In this document: positions 20,186 through 28,942 of the stretch, piece by piece | How positions within the stretch are numbered: position 1 is the stretch's first letter | Layout: the number at the start of each line of letters is the position of its first letter | Source: Thermohalobaculum sp039822785 | Lineage (GTDB): Bacteria > Pseudomonadota > Alphaproteobacteria > Rhodobacterales > Rhodobacteraceae | DNA length: 64,000 nucleotides | Assembly (NCBI GenBank): GCA_039822785.1 | Contig: JBCBMO010000005.1 | Location: 310,001 to 374,000, forward strand | Direction of reading: 5' to 3' | The notes under the pieces: model-generated | Database searches by the model: none | Told to the model about the DNA's origin: nothing | The model's input: the letters and a program-made list of their open reading frames with translations, nothing else | Program-made: the position numbers and the translations under genes

Positions 20186-20641
20186 ATGGACATCGAGGTC
20201 GACGGCACGCGCCCCCTCGTCGATCGGGCCTATCTGGCGCGCCTCGAACGGCACATCGGCCGGACCGCCCTGGCGGAGCTGATGGACGACGCCCTCATCG
20301 AACTGGCCGACCGGCGGGGGCGCCTGACCGCGCATCTCGCCGCCAACAGCGCGACCGCGGCCCAAGACGGGACCCAGGACAGGACCCAAGACGGGGCGCA
20401 GGAAGCGGCAGAGGGGGCCTCGGCCACAACCGCCTTCTTGACGGCGGAGGCGCATGATCTGATCGCGCTCGCCGGCCATCTCGGCCTGTCGGCCCTCTCC
20501 TCCGCGGCGACAGAGCTGCAACGCGCGACGCGCACGGAGGAGGCGGAGCATCGCGAACACGCGATTGATGTGGCCAGGCAGGTCGCCGCGATGATCGATC
20601 GCTCCCTTGACGCGCTCGCCACGCACCGGGGGTCCGCTTGA
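20186..20641 (+). CDS. Hpt-domain-like phosphotransfer protein (orphan)
   Basis: The 151-aa product looks like a histidine phosphotransfer (Hpt) helical bundle: an N-terminal YLARLERHIGRTALAELMDD helix, then EAHDLIALAGHLGLSALSSA. The histidine followed by a small-residue/Gly helix matches the phospho-accepting H..K..A..LG region, though the usual lysine is Ala. The bundle is interrupted by a variable insert QDGTQDRTQDGAQEAA coded by a 12-bp tandem repeat (20363-20410). GGAGGGCGAGG upstream favours the ATG at 20186; an ATG at 20108 would add 26 residues. No kinase or response regulator is nearby, so it must work with distant partners. Confidence 0.6.
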   Translation: MDIEVDGTRPLVDRAYLARLERHIGRTALAELMDDALIELADRRGRLTAHLAANSATAAQDGTQDRTQDGAQEAAEGASATTAFLTAEAHDLIALAGHLGLSALSSAATELQRATRTEEAEHREHAIDVARQVAAMIDRSLDALATHRGSA

Positions 20642-20959
20642 CGCTGTGCTGGAGGATGGCGGCGGTGCGGCGAGGCGCTCTAGCGCTGACAAGGGGGTCC
20701 GGCGCCCGACTATCCGGCGGCCGCCGACCGCATCATGCTCTCCGCGCAGCTACCCCGCCCAGAATCGCCCCGTCGGGGCGGGTTGGCGGGTGGGCGTTGC
20801 TTGACCGGCGCCCCGCGCCGGGCAGGCCAACGGGCACGCGACCCCGCACCTTCCTCCAGGCACGCCCGCGCGGAACCGCCAGGGCCGCCACCGGCGCGAT
20901 TGCCGTCCTCCCCCCGTCGCCGCTAGGCTGAGCGCGCCGCGACAGGACCAGAGCTCCCG
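20642..20959. other. Gene-free region before the leucyl aminopeptidase gene
   Basis: In this 318-bp stretch I find no convincing gene on either strand. It is very GC-rich and holds a GC hairpin near 20766-20782 (GCCCCG-tc-GGGGC). It probably carries the promoter of the aminopeptidase gene, but no clear -35/-10 pair stands out. Confidence 0.55.
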
Positions 20960-22423
20960 ATGACCCAGCTTCCGCCCGCCCAAGGCTCCGAAGAGCAGAT
21001 GCCCGAGGACACCCAGGCCCCGGCACCCGAGACCTCGGACCCGCCGGCCGAGGTGCCGGAGCCGCCAGCGCTCATCGACCTCGACCTCGTCGACAAGGCC
21101 GCGCTCGAGACGTACCTCGCCGACCGCCCCGCGCCGGAGGCCGCCTGGATCCGCGCCAATGGCTTCAAGGCCGCCATCGGCCAGCACGTCGCCATGCCCG
21201 CCCCCGACGGCGGCATCGAACGCATGGTCGTCGGCCACGGCAGTGCCGATGACCGCCGGCGCGCGCGCTTCGCCCTCGGCGCCTTCGCCGCCAAGGCGCC
21301 TGGCGGCACCTACCGCCTCGCCACGCCCCTGCCGCCAGAGGTTGCGGCGGAGGAAGCGCTCGGCTGGCTCCTCGCCCGCTACCGCTTCGAGCGCTACCGC
21401 ACCACTGGCCCCAGCGCGGAGGCCGAGCTGCTCGTCCCCGACGGCGTCGACGGCCAGCGCCTCGGCATCGTCGCGGAGGGGGTGTTTCTCACCCGCGATC
21501 TGGTCAACACGCCGGCCAACGACATGGGTCCCGCAGCGCTGGAGGGCGCGGCCCGCACCCTGGCGGAGGACCACGGCGCCACGGTCGAGGTCACCACCGG
21601 GGAGGCACTGCTCGAGGCCAATCTGCCGCTCATCCACACCGTCGGCCGGGCCAGCGATCAGGCGCCCCGGCTCATCGACCTCACCTGGGGCGACCCGGGC
21701 CATGCGACCGTCACCCTGGTCGGCAAGGGCGTCTGCTTCGACACGGGCGGGCTCGATCTCAAACCCGCCTCGGCCATGAAGCTGATGAAAAAGGACATGG
21801 GTGGCGCGGCCCATGTCCTCGGGCTTGCCCATATGATCATGGCGCTCCACCTACCCGTCCGCCTGCGCGTCCTGATCCCGGCGGTGGAGAACGCGGTCAG
21901 CGCCAACAGCTTCCGCCCCGGCGACATCCTCACCGCGCGCAACGGCCTCACGGTCGAGGTCAACAACACCGATGCCGAAGGCAGGCTCGTCCTCGCCGAT
22001 GCGCTCAGCCTGGCCGCCGAGGACGCGCCGGTGCTCCTCGCCGATTTCGCCACGCTGACGGGCGCAGCGCGGGTGGCCCTGGGGCCGGAGGTTGCGCCCT
22101 TCTTCACCGACGACGAGGATCTGGCCACGGCGCTGGCCACGGCGGGCACAGCCCAGGCGGACCCGGTCTGGCGCCTGCCGCTCTGGCCCGGCTACGAGGC
22201 GGACATCGAACCCGGCATTGCCGATCTGGACAACGCGCCGGCCGGCGGCCTCGGCGGCGCGATCACCGCGGCGCTCTTTCTCAAGCGCTTCACCGCCGGC
22301 CTGCCTTGGGTCCACTTCGACGTCTACGCCTGGACGCCCAAGACCAAACCCGGAAGGCCCCTGGGCGGGGAGGCGCAGGCCGCCCGCGCCCTGTTGGCCG
22401 TGATCGAGGAGCGCTTCGCGTGA
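20960..22423 (+). CDS. Leucyl aminopeptidase family (M17) metallopeptidase
   Basis: The 487-aa protein removes N-terminal residues from peptides using two metal ions. The C-terminal catalytic domain has VGKGVCFDTGGLDLKP (Lys256, Asp261) and NTDAEGRLVLADAL (336-349), the M17 signature. The first 45 residues are acidic and proline-rich, longer than usual, and the N-terminal domain is short. The stop overlaps the start of the NlpC/P60 gene (GTGA), so the two are translationally coupled. A joint role in peptide or murein-peptide recycling is plausible. Confidence 0.93.
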   Translation: MTQLPPAQGSEEQMPEDTQAPAPETSDPPAEVPEPPALIDLDLVDKAALETYLADRPAPEAAWIRANGFKAAIGQHVAMPAPDGGIERMVVGHGSADDRRRARFALGAFAAKAPGGTYRLATPLPPEVAAEEALGWLLARYRFERYRTTGPSAEAELLVPDGVDGQRLGIVAEGVFLTRDLVNTPANDMGPAALEGAARTLAEDHGATVEVTTGEALLEANLPLIHTVGRASDQAPRLIDLTWGDPGHATVTLVGKGVCFDTGGLDLKPASAMKLMKKDMGGAAHVLGLAHMIMALHLPVRLRVLIPAVENAVSANSFRPGDILTARNGLTVEVNNTDAEGRLVLADALSLAAEDAPVLLADFATLTGAARVALGPEVAPFFTDDEDLATALATAGTAQADPVWRLPLWPGYEADIEPGIADLDNAPAGGLGGAITAALFLKRFTAGLPWVHFDVYAWTPKTKPGRPLGGEAQAARALLAVIEERFA

Positions 22424-23328
22424 GCGCGCCCGGCACGGCGGGGCTCGCCGAGGCCAGCGCAGACCCCGCATTCGACCGCCGGCTGACGCCCGCCAGGCCC
22501 GATCTCGCCGCCGCCCGCCTGCGCGGCCAGGTCCGGGCCGCGCGATTCGCCGAGCCCATCGCGATGACCGTCACCGCGCCGGTCGCCGACATGCGCCCCG
22601 CGCCGGACCCGGCTGCCCGGCTCGACACCCAGCTTCTGCACGGCGAGGCCGTCGCGGCCTATGAGATCGGCGACGATTGGGTCTGGGCCCAGGCCGAAAC
22701 CGACGGCTATGTCGGCTACCTGCCCCGCGCCGCGCTGACCCTGGGCGCCACTGCGCCCAGCCATCGCGTGATCGCCGCGGCGGCGCACATCTATGCCGAG
22801 CCCGACATCAAGGCGGCCGTCCTCGCGCGCCTGCCGGGCTCGGCCCTCCTGGCGGTGGCCGAACAGGTCGGCGGGCGCGGCACCAGCAACACCATGGCGC
22901 GGCTCGCCACCGGCGGCTATGTGCCGAGCGGCCAGATCCGCCCCATCGACAGCCCCGCGGCGGACTGGGTGGCGGTGGCGGAGGGGATGATGGGCGTCCC
23001 CTACCTCTGGGGCGGGCGCAGCGGCGACGGGCTCGATTGTTCCTCCCTCCTCCAACTCGCCCTGGCGGCCGCCGGCCATGCCTTTCCGCGCGACAGCGAC
23101 ATGCAGGCGGCCGCGGCCCCGGTGCTTTCCGCCGATACGCCCCTGAGGCGCGGCGATCTGGTCTTTTGGCGCGGCCATGTCGGCGTCATGCTCGATGCGC
23201 AAACGCTGCTCCACGCCAATGCCTTTGCCATGCAGGTGGCGGCCGAGCCGCTCGCGGCGGCGGCGCCGCGCATCGCCGCGGCAGGTGACGGCCCGATCAC
23301 GCAACACGCCCGTCTAGCGCTTCCCTGA
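22420..23328 (+). CDS. NlpC/P60 family cysteine peptidase with SH3-like domains
   Basis: The 302-aa protein has two bacterial SH3-like modules (about residues 45-110 and 112-175) followed by an NlpC/P60 domain with the triad Cys207 (GLDCSSL), His253 (RGHVGVML) and His265 (LLHAN). WGG(R)SGDG(L)DCSS wording is typical. Such enzymes cut gamma-D-glutamyl-meso-diaminopimelate bonds in murein peptides. No signal peptide is seen, so it may act on recycled muropeptides in the cytoplasm. The start is a GTG overlapping the aminopeptidase stop. The reading frame extends further upstream, but only as a shadow of that gene. Confidence 0.9.
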   Translation: MSAPGTAGLAEASADPAFDRRLTPARPDLAAARLRGQVRAARFAEPIAMTVTAPVADMRPAPDPAARLDTQLLHGEAVAAYEIGDDWVWAQAETDGYVGYLPRAALTLGATAPSHRVIAAAAHIYAEPDIKAAVLARLPGSALLAVAEQVGGRGTSNTMARLATGGYVPSGQIRPIDSPAADWVAVAEGMMGVPYLWGGRSGDGLDCSSLLQLALAAAGHAFPRDSDMQAAAAPVLSADTPLRRGDLVFWRGHVGVMLDAQTLLHANAFAMQVAAEPLAAAAPRIAAAGDGPITQHARLALP

Positions 23329-23394
23329 TCTCGACCTCACCCCCGCGGATCATTACGCTCACCACGCTGTGGTCAGGTCCGAAGGGGTTCATTC

Positions 23395-24663
23395 ATGGGC
23401 TGGTCGAAAAGCCTTCTCACCCTCTGTGTCGTCTGCATCGCCGGTCAGGGCTGTGCGGCGACCACCGACAGTCCGCTGCCCGAGCCGAGACCGAGCGCCG
23501 CCGTCGCGCCGACCCCCAGCCCAACGCCCCTCATCGCCATGGATTTCGAGACCTGGAAGGCCGACTTTCGCAGCCGCGCGCTCACCTCGGGCGTTGCGGC
23601 GCCGCTCTTCGACCGTGCCTTCGCCGGGGTCACCCCCGATCCGGTGGTGATCGAGCGTGACCGCTTCCAGCCCGAGTTCGTCCGCCCGATCTGGGAGTAT
23701 CTGGACAGCGCCGTCTCGGACACCCGCGTGCGAAACGGCCGGCGGCTGGCGGCGGAGAAAGCGCCGCTCCTGGCCGAAATCGAACGCCGCCACGGGGTCG
23801 ACGCCGAGGTCGTGCTGGCGATCTGGGGGTTGGAGAGCGCCTTTGGCGCCAACTACGGCAGCCGCAGCGTCATCCGCAGCCTCGCGACCCTGGCGCACGA
23901 CGGGCGCCGCCGCGGCTTTGCCGAGGAACAGCTCCTGGCCGCGCTTTCGATCCTGGAGGCCGGCGACATCGAGGCGCCGCGGATGGTGGGTAGCTGGGCG
24001 GGCGCGATGGGGCACACCCAGTTCATCCCCACCAGCTTCACCGCCTATGCGGTCGATTTCGACGGCGACGGCCGGCGCAACGTCTGGGCCGCCGATGCGG
24101 CCGATGCGCTGGCCTCTACCGCGAACTACCTCGCCAGCTTCGGCTGGGAGCGTGGGGCGCCGGCCGCGGTCGAGGTGCGCCTGCCCCCGGGCTTCGATTT
24201 CGCGCTCGCCGATACCGAGACGCGCACCGCGGCCGACTGGTCCGCCCTCGGCATTCAACGTGCCCGGGGCGGTGCCCTGCCCCAGGGCCGGAGCGTACGG
24301 ATCCTGCTGCCGGCCGGTGCCGGCGGCCCGGCCTTTGCGATCTACCCGAACTTTCGCGTCATCCGGCGCTACAACAACGCGACCTCCTACGCCCTGGCGG
24401 TCTCGCTGCTTGCCCAGCGGATCGACGGGGCGCCGGGCCTCACGGCCGCCTGGCCCCGCGACGACCGCGCACTCAGCCGCGACGAGACGCGCGAGGTGCA
24501 GGAGCGGCTGACCGATCTCGGCTTCGACACCCAGGGCGTCGATGGCATCGCGGGACCGAACACCCGAAACGCGGTGCGCGCCTGGCAGCGGGCCACGGGC
24601 CGAGTGCCGGACGGCTACATCTCCGGACAGGTTCTCAGTAACCTCCGCGCCTCCAGCGGCTAG
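23395..24663 (+). CDS. Lytic murein transglycosylase (MltB family) with a C-terminal peptidoglycan-binding domain
   Basis: The 422-aa protein starts with a hydrophobic signal ending AGQGC20, a probable though not ideal lipobox. The catalytic domain shows IWGLESAFGANYGS with the likely acid Glu147, GAMGHTQFIPTSF, and VDFDGDGRRN. The C-terminal 60 residues form a peptidoglycan-binding type 1 domain (VQERLTDLGFDTQGVDGI, then PNTRNAVRAWQ). It cleaves glycan strands to 1,6-anhydromuramyl products at the envelope. It follows the NlpC/P60 gene by 66 bp, supporting a cell-wall turnover group. Confidence 0.93.
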   Translation: MGWSKSLLTLCVVCIAGQGCAATTDSPLPEPRPSAAVAPTPSPTPLIAMDFETWKADFRSRALTSGVAAPLFDRAFAGVTPDPVVIERDRFQPEFVRPIWEYLDSAVSDTRVRNGRRLAAEKAPLLAEIERRHGVDAEVVLAIWGLESAFGANYGSRSVIRSLATLAHDGRRRGFAEEQLLAALSILEAGDIEAPRMVGSWAGAMGHTQFIPTSFTAYAVDFDGDGRRNVWAADAADALASTANYLASFGWERGAPAAVEVRLPPGFDFALADTETRTAADWSALGIQRARGGALPQGRSVRILLPAGAGGPAFAIYPNFRVIRRYNNATSYALAVSLLAQRIDGAPGLTAAWPRDDRALSRDETREVQERLTDLGFDTQGVDGIAGPNTRNAVRAWQRATGRVPDGYISGQVLSNLRASSG

Positions 24664-24695
24664 CGCGCCACCGCAGCAGCGCGCCAAGCCTCCGT

Positions 24696-25337
24696 TCAAA
24701 TCGGCTTCTGCGACGGCCGGATCAGCGTCAGCACCGTGAGCGGATCGGCCCCGCTGAAGAGCTGCTTGATCACCATCGCGGCCCCTGCCTCCAGCTGATA
24801 GGCGAAGGGAGTGCCGCCGATCAGCAGCGCCTCCGCGCCCACCTCCTCGATCAGGCCGCCCACGACATCGGCGGTGCGCGCATCATCCGCGGTGTAGGGC
24901 ACCGTCAGCCGGCGGCCATCCCAGAGCATCTCCTCGCGCTCCCAGACCCTCGCCTGGGCCATGTTGAAGGCCTTGGCGACCTGCGCGCCCGGCAGGGCAT
25001 CGGCGATCGCCTGCGTCAGGGATCGGGCATCGGGCCGGGTGCTGAGAAAGGTCTCGATCGAGACGGGGTTGTTGATGTCGATGACGATCTTGCCGGCAAA
25101 GGCCGCCGCGCCGCCCGCCGCCTCGATCGCCGTGAAGACGTCCTCGTGCCGGGTGGCGAGCACGACCACATCGCCGAAGCGCGCGGCCTCTGCTGCCGTG
25201 CCCGCGCCGGCGCCGAAGCGCTCGGCAACCGCCGTGGCACGTGCCGGCGCGCGCCCGCCGAAGAACAGATCGTGCTGGTGCCATTTGCTGGCCAGGGCCT
25301 GCGCCATGCTGCCGTGACCGATGAACCCGATTTTCAT
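24696..25337 (-). CDS. NADPH-dependent F420 reductase-like / dinucleotide-binding oxidoreductase
   Basis: The 213-aa protein starts with a Rossmann motif MKIGFIGHGSMAQALASKW and continues in the NpdG/F420H2:NADP oxidoreductase style: VVVLATRHEDVFTA, KIVIDINNPVS and QVAKAFNMAQARVW. Proteobacterial members bind NADP(H), and most do not use F420; the substrate is unknown. The ATG at 25337 fits the glycine-rich start. Upstream in-frame residues are a shadow of the divergent promoter region. It is divergent from a LysR gene, 101 bp between starts, and is likely its target. Confidence 0.85.
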   Translation of the reverse strand: MKIGFIGHGSMAQALASKWHQHDLFFGGRAPARATAVAERFGAGAGTAAEAARFGDVVVLATRHEDVFTAIEAAGGAAAFAGKIVIDINNPVSIETFLSTRPDARSLTQAIADALPGAQVAKAFNMAQARVWEREEMLWDGRRLTVPYTADDARTADVVGGLIEEVGAEALLIGGTPFAYQLEAGAAMVIKQLFSGADPLTVLTLIRPSQKPI

Positions 25338-25402
25338 GTCGTCGCTCCTGTGTCTGCCGCTCCGTGGCGGTTGACAGGGAGATGGTGGTCGACAGAGCAT
25401 CC

Positions 25403-25450
25403 GGAAAATCGATCTTCGCTATAATCATCATAAGGAAAATGGATCTTCGC
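25403..25450. promoter_or_regulatory. Direct repeat of a 17-bp element before and over the lysR start
   Basis: GGAAAATCGATCTTCGC (25403-25419) and GGAAAATGGATCTTCGC (25434-25450) match at 16 of 17 positions, 31 bases apart. The second copy includes the lysR ribosome site and start codon. The patch is much more AT-rich than its surroundings and lies between divergent genes, as LysR operators do. Autoregulation by the adjacent LysR is the simplest reading. A local duplication without function is possible. Confidence 0.5.
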
Positions 25451-26347
25451 CGAGCCGATCTTGGCCTGCTGGTCTCGCTCGACGCGCTCCTGGCCGAACG
25501 GAGCGTGACGGCAGCGGCGCGGCGGTTGGGGATCAGTCAGCCCGCCCTCTCGGCCCAGCTCGCCCGGTTGCGCGATCTCTTCGGCGACGATCTGCTGGTC
25601 GGCAATGCCCATGGCATGGCACCGACCCCGCGGGCGGAGGCGATCCGGCCGCGTCTCACCGCGCTGCTCAAGGAACTCGGGGCCCTGGTGGCGGAGGGCG
25701 CGGCCTTCGATCCCGCGCGCAGCACCCGCACCTTCCGCATCGCCGCGGGCGATCTCGACCACGCGCTGATGCTGCCCCCGCTGCTGGAGGGGCTCGGCCG
25801 CGACGCGCCGGGTGTCCAGATCGCGGCGCTGCCCTTCGTGACCGCCACCATCGCTGAGGATCTGACCTCCGGCATCGTCGACATGGCGGTCGGTGTGCCC
25901 TTCTACCTGCCCGATGGCTTCCCCTCGCTCGGCCTCCAGGATCGGGCCTTCGCGGTCGTGTGGCGACCGGGGCATCCCACCATCCGCGAGATGGACCTCG
26001 AGACCTTCTGCGCCGTGCGCCATGCCCTGATCTCGCCCACGGGCGGCGGGTTTCGCGGTCGCGTCGACCGGATGCTCGAGGCGATGGGGCGCCGGCGGGA
26101 AGTCGTGGCGTCGCTTCCCTCCTTTCTGATCGTGCTCGACGCCGTGCGTTCCTCCGATCTGGTGGCGGTGGTGCCTGCGGCGTTGGCCGCCAGGGCGACG
26201 GATCTGTGCTCGGCCCCGCTGCCGATCCCGCTCGAGCCCTATCCGCTGCGGATCGCCTGGCATCCGCGCCATCGCTCGGACCCTGCGCATCGCTGGCTGC
26301 GCGACCGGGTGCATGCCGCCCTACGCGACACAACCTCCCGCGGCTGA
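25439..26347 (+). CDS. LysR family transcriptional regulator
   Basis: The 302-aa product has an N-terminal winged helix-turn-helix (VTAAARRLGISQPALSAQLARLRD, residues about 22-45) followed by GDDLLVGNAHGMAPTPRAE, and a C-terminal periplasmic-binding-like sensor domain (TRTFRIAAGDLDHALMLP onwards). The start at 25439 follows AAGGAAA. It diverges from the dinucleotide-binding oxidoreductase, the usual arrangement of a LysR regulator and its target. The effector is unknown. Confidence 0.93.
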   Translation: MDLRRADLGLLVSLDALLAERSVTAAARRLGISQPALSAQLARLRDLFGDDLLVGNAHGMAPTPRAEAIRPRLTALLKELGALVAEGAAFDPARSTRTFRIAAGDLDHALMLPPLLEGLGRDAPGVQIAALPFVTATIAEDLTSGIVDMAVGVPFYLPDGFPSLGLQDRAFAVVWRPGHPTIREMDLETFCAVRHALISPTGGGFRGRVDRMLEAMGRRREVVASLPSFLIVLDAVRSSDLVAVVPAALAARATDLCSAPLPIPLEPYPLRIAWHPRHRSDPAHRWLRDRVHAALRDTTSRG

Positions 26348-26446
26348 TCGCCCAATGTCGATTTTCGCCTTGCGCCTGTCGCTTGCCCCCGTGCCGCGGG
26401 GCGGGCGCTGATGCATGCCGGGTGAAAGGTTCCCTGGGAGGATGCG

Positions 26447-28942
26447 ATGCGGACGACGGCGCGGGCGGTGGTTGTTGGAGGCGGGGCGGTCGGCTGCTCG
26501 ATCGCCTATCACCTGGCAAAGGCGGGCTGGAGCGATACGGTCCTGCTCGAGCGCGACGAGCTGACGGCGGGCTCGACCTGGCATGCCGCGGGCCTGCTGC
26601 CCTACTTCAACATGTCCTACGCGACGAGCCATATCCACGACTACTCCATCAAGTTCTACAAGACGCTGGAGGAGGAGACGGGGCTCAACGCCGGCTTCGC
26701 CGTCGTCGGCAACCTACGCATGGCCCAAAGCCGCGAGCGCATGGACGAATACATGCTCTATGCCGCGACCGCCGAGACCATCGGCATCCCCTTCGAGTGG
26801 CTGAGCCCCAACGAGATCGGCGACCGCTACCCGCTGGTGCGCACCGAGGATCTGGTCGGCGCCATCTACCACCCGACCGATGGCTACATTAACCCCGCCG
26901 ACGTCAGCCAGGCGATGGCCAAAGGCGCGCGCCAGCGCGGCGTCGAGATCGTACGCCGCGCCCAGGTCGACAGTTTCCAGAAGAAGAACGGCCATTGGAT
27001 CGTCCAGGGCCACATGATGGGCGAGAAGGGCGGCAACCTCGTGTCGGCCGATCCCTTCGAGATCGAGTGCGAGACCGTCATCACCGCCACCGGCAACCAC
27101 GCCCAGCGCACCGCCGCCATGGTCGGCTGCTATGTCCCCGCCATCCCGGTGGAGCACCAGTACATTGTGACCGAGCCCGACCCGGCCCTGGTCGAGTGGC
27201 GCAAGACCAACGGCGAGCACCCGGTCCTGCGCGATGCCGACGCCAAGTGGTACGTGCGCGAGGAACGCGGCGGCTGGATCCTGGGGCCCTACGAGAAAAA
27301 CGCCCCCGCCTGGGCCACGCACGGCGTGCCGGAGGGGTTCCGCGCCGACCTTCTGCCCCTCGACCTCGAGCGGATCGAGGAGGAGTACACGAGCTTCATC
27401 CACCGCATCCCAAGCTCGGAGGAAGTGGGGCTGAAGGACGACTACAACGGCCCCATCTGCTACACGCCCGACGGCAACCCGCTGGTCGGCCCCGCCCCCG
27501 GCGTCGACAATTTCTGGTTCGCCGAAGGGTTCTCCTTCGGGATCACCGCGGCGGGCGGCACCGGGCATTACCTCGCGCAGATGATCACCGAGGGCGAGGC
27601 CGAGATCGACATGTACTCGCTCGATCCCCGCCGCTTCGGCCGCTGGATGAACCGCGAATACGCCGCCCGTAAGAACGAGGAGGCCTATGAGCACGTCTAC
27701 ATCCTCCACCACCCGGACGAGGAGCGCCCGGCCTGCCGGCCGCTGCGCACCGCGCCGAGTTACGATCGGCTAAAGGCCCGCGGCGCCCAGTTCGGCCAGG
27801 TGAACGGCTGGGAGCGGCCCAACTACTTCGGCCCCATCGACGCTGCCCCCGGCTTCGACCACGACAGCCGCAGCTTCCGCCGCGGCGCCTGGTGGCCCTA
27901 CGCCGAGGCCGAGGCGAAGGCGATCCGCGAAGGCGTGGGCATGATCGACGCCAGCGCCTTCACCAAGCACGTGCTGACCGGTCCCGGCGCCACCGCCTTC
28001 CTCGATTGGCTCACCTGCAACAAGCTGCCCAAGGTCGGGCGTATCAACCTGACCTATGCGCTGACCGAAGCGGGCACCGTCCGCACCGAGTTCACCATCG
28101 TGCGCCAGGCGGAGGACGCCTATTACCTGGTGTCCGCCGGCGCGGCAGAGGCCTACGACAGCGACTATCTGGCCAAGATGGTGCAGGCGAAGATCGGCGA
28201 GTTCGGCTCGATGTACCTCGCCAACGTCACCACGCAGTACGGTGTCTTCGCCATCGCCGGGCCAAAATCGCGCGAGCTATTGAAGCCCCTGCTCGTCGAT
28301 GCGGACCCGGAGACGGCGCTGTCGAACAAGCGCTTCCCCTGGCTGTCCGCCCGCCATCTCGACCTTGGCATGGTGCCGGTCACGGCGATCCGTGTGGCCT
28401 ATACCGGTGAGCTGGGGTGGGAGATCCACCACCCCATGGAGATGCAGAACCACCTCTTCGACCGGCTCATGGTCGAGGGGGAGAAGGTGGGGCTCAAACT
28501 CGTCGGCGCGCGGGCCCAGAACTGGCTGCGCCAGGAGAAGAGCTATCGCGCCTTCGGCTCCGACCTCGGGCGGGATGCGACCCCGCTGGAGGGAGGGCTC
28601 GACCGCTTCGTCGACCTCACCAAGGACTTCAAGGGCAAGGCGGCGATGGCCGCGACGGGGATCCGCTCGAAGTGCGTGACAGTGCTGATCGACGGGCCGG
28701 CGGATGCCGATCCCTGGGGTCGGGAGGCGCTGTTCCACGAGGGCCGCAAGGTCGGGCGCCTGACCTCGGGCGGCTATTCGGTGGCTCATGGCAAGCAGAT
28801 CGGGATAGGGTACGTCGAGCCCGACTTCGCGGCGCAGGGCCAAAAGCTCTCGCTGCGCATGTTCCGCGAACTCTACGAGGCGACCGTTGTCGAGGACAGC
28901 CCCTACGACCCCAAGAACGCCCGGATCCGGGTGGACGGCTGA
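26447..28942 (+). CDS. FAD-dependent dimethylglycine/sarcosine dehydrogenase-like protein with GcvT domain
   Basis: The 831-aa protein has an N-terminal DAO-type FAD domain (VVVGGGAVGCSIAYHLAKAG, then GSTWHAAGLLP with the usual covalent-FAD His region) to about residue 400. A linker and a C-terminal GcvT-like tetrahydrofolate domain follow (AEAKAIREGVGMIDAS, YTGELGWEIHHP, GRLTSGGYS). Enzymes of this build demethylate dimethylglycine or sarcosine and hand the one-carbon unit to folate, with electrons going to ETF and ETF-QO. The exact substrate cannot be decided here. GGGAGG lies six bases before the ATG at 26447. The 3' end overlaps the next gene by 56 bases. Confidence 0.9.
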   Translation: MRTTARAVVVGGGAVGCSIAYHLAKAGWSDTVLLERDELTAGSTWHAAGLLPYFNMSYATSHIHDYSIKFYKTLEEETGLNAGFAVVGNLRMAQSRERMDEYMLYAATAETIGIPFEWLSPNEIGDRYPLVRTEDLVGAIYHPTDGYINPADVSQAMAKGARQRGVEIVRRAQVDSFQKKNGHWIVQGHMMGEKGGNLVSADPFEIECETVITATGNHAQRTAAMVGCYVPAIPVEHQYIVTEPDPALVEWRKTNGEHPVLRDADAKWYVREERGGWILGPYEKNAPAWATHGVPEGFRADLLPLDLERIEEEYTSFIHRIPSSEEVGLKDDYNGPICYTPDGNPLVGPAPGVDNFWFAEGFSFGITAAGGTGHYLAQMITEGEAEIDMYSLDPRRFGRWMNREYAARKNEEAYEHVYILHHPDEERPACRPLRTAPSYDRLKARGAQFGQVNGWERPNYFGPIDAAPGFDHDSRSFRRGAWWPYAEAEAKAIREGVGMIDASAFTKHVLTGPGATAFLDWLTCNKLPKVGRINLTYALTEAGTVRTEFTIVRQAEDAYYLVSAGAAEAYDSDYLAKMVQAKIGEFGSMYLANVTTQYGVFAIAGPKSRELLKPLLVDADPETALSNKRFPWLSARHLDLGMVPVTAIRVAYTGELGWEIHHPMEMQNHLFDRLMVEGEKVGLKLVGARAQNWLRQEKSYRAFGSDLGRDATPLEGGLDRFVDLTKDFKGKAAMAATGIRSKCVTVLIDGPADADPWGREALFHEGRKVGRLTSGGYSVAHGKQIGIGYVEPDFAAQGQKLSLRMFRELYEATVVEDSPYDPKNARIRVDG

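Noticed and set aside
20642..20959. Small frames in the gap before the aminopeptidase gene
   Set aside because: Products are proline/arginine-rich in all frames, as expected of GC-rich non-coding DNA.
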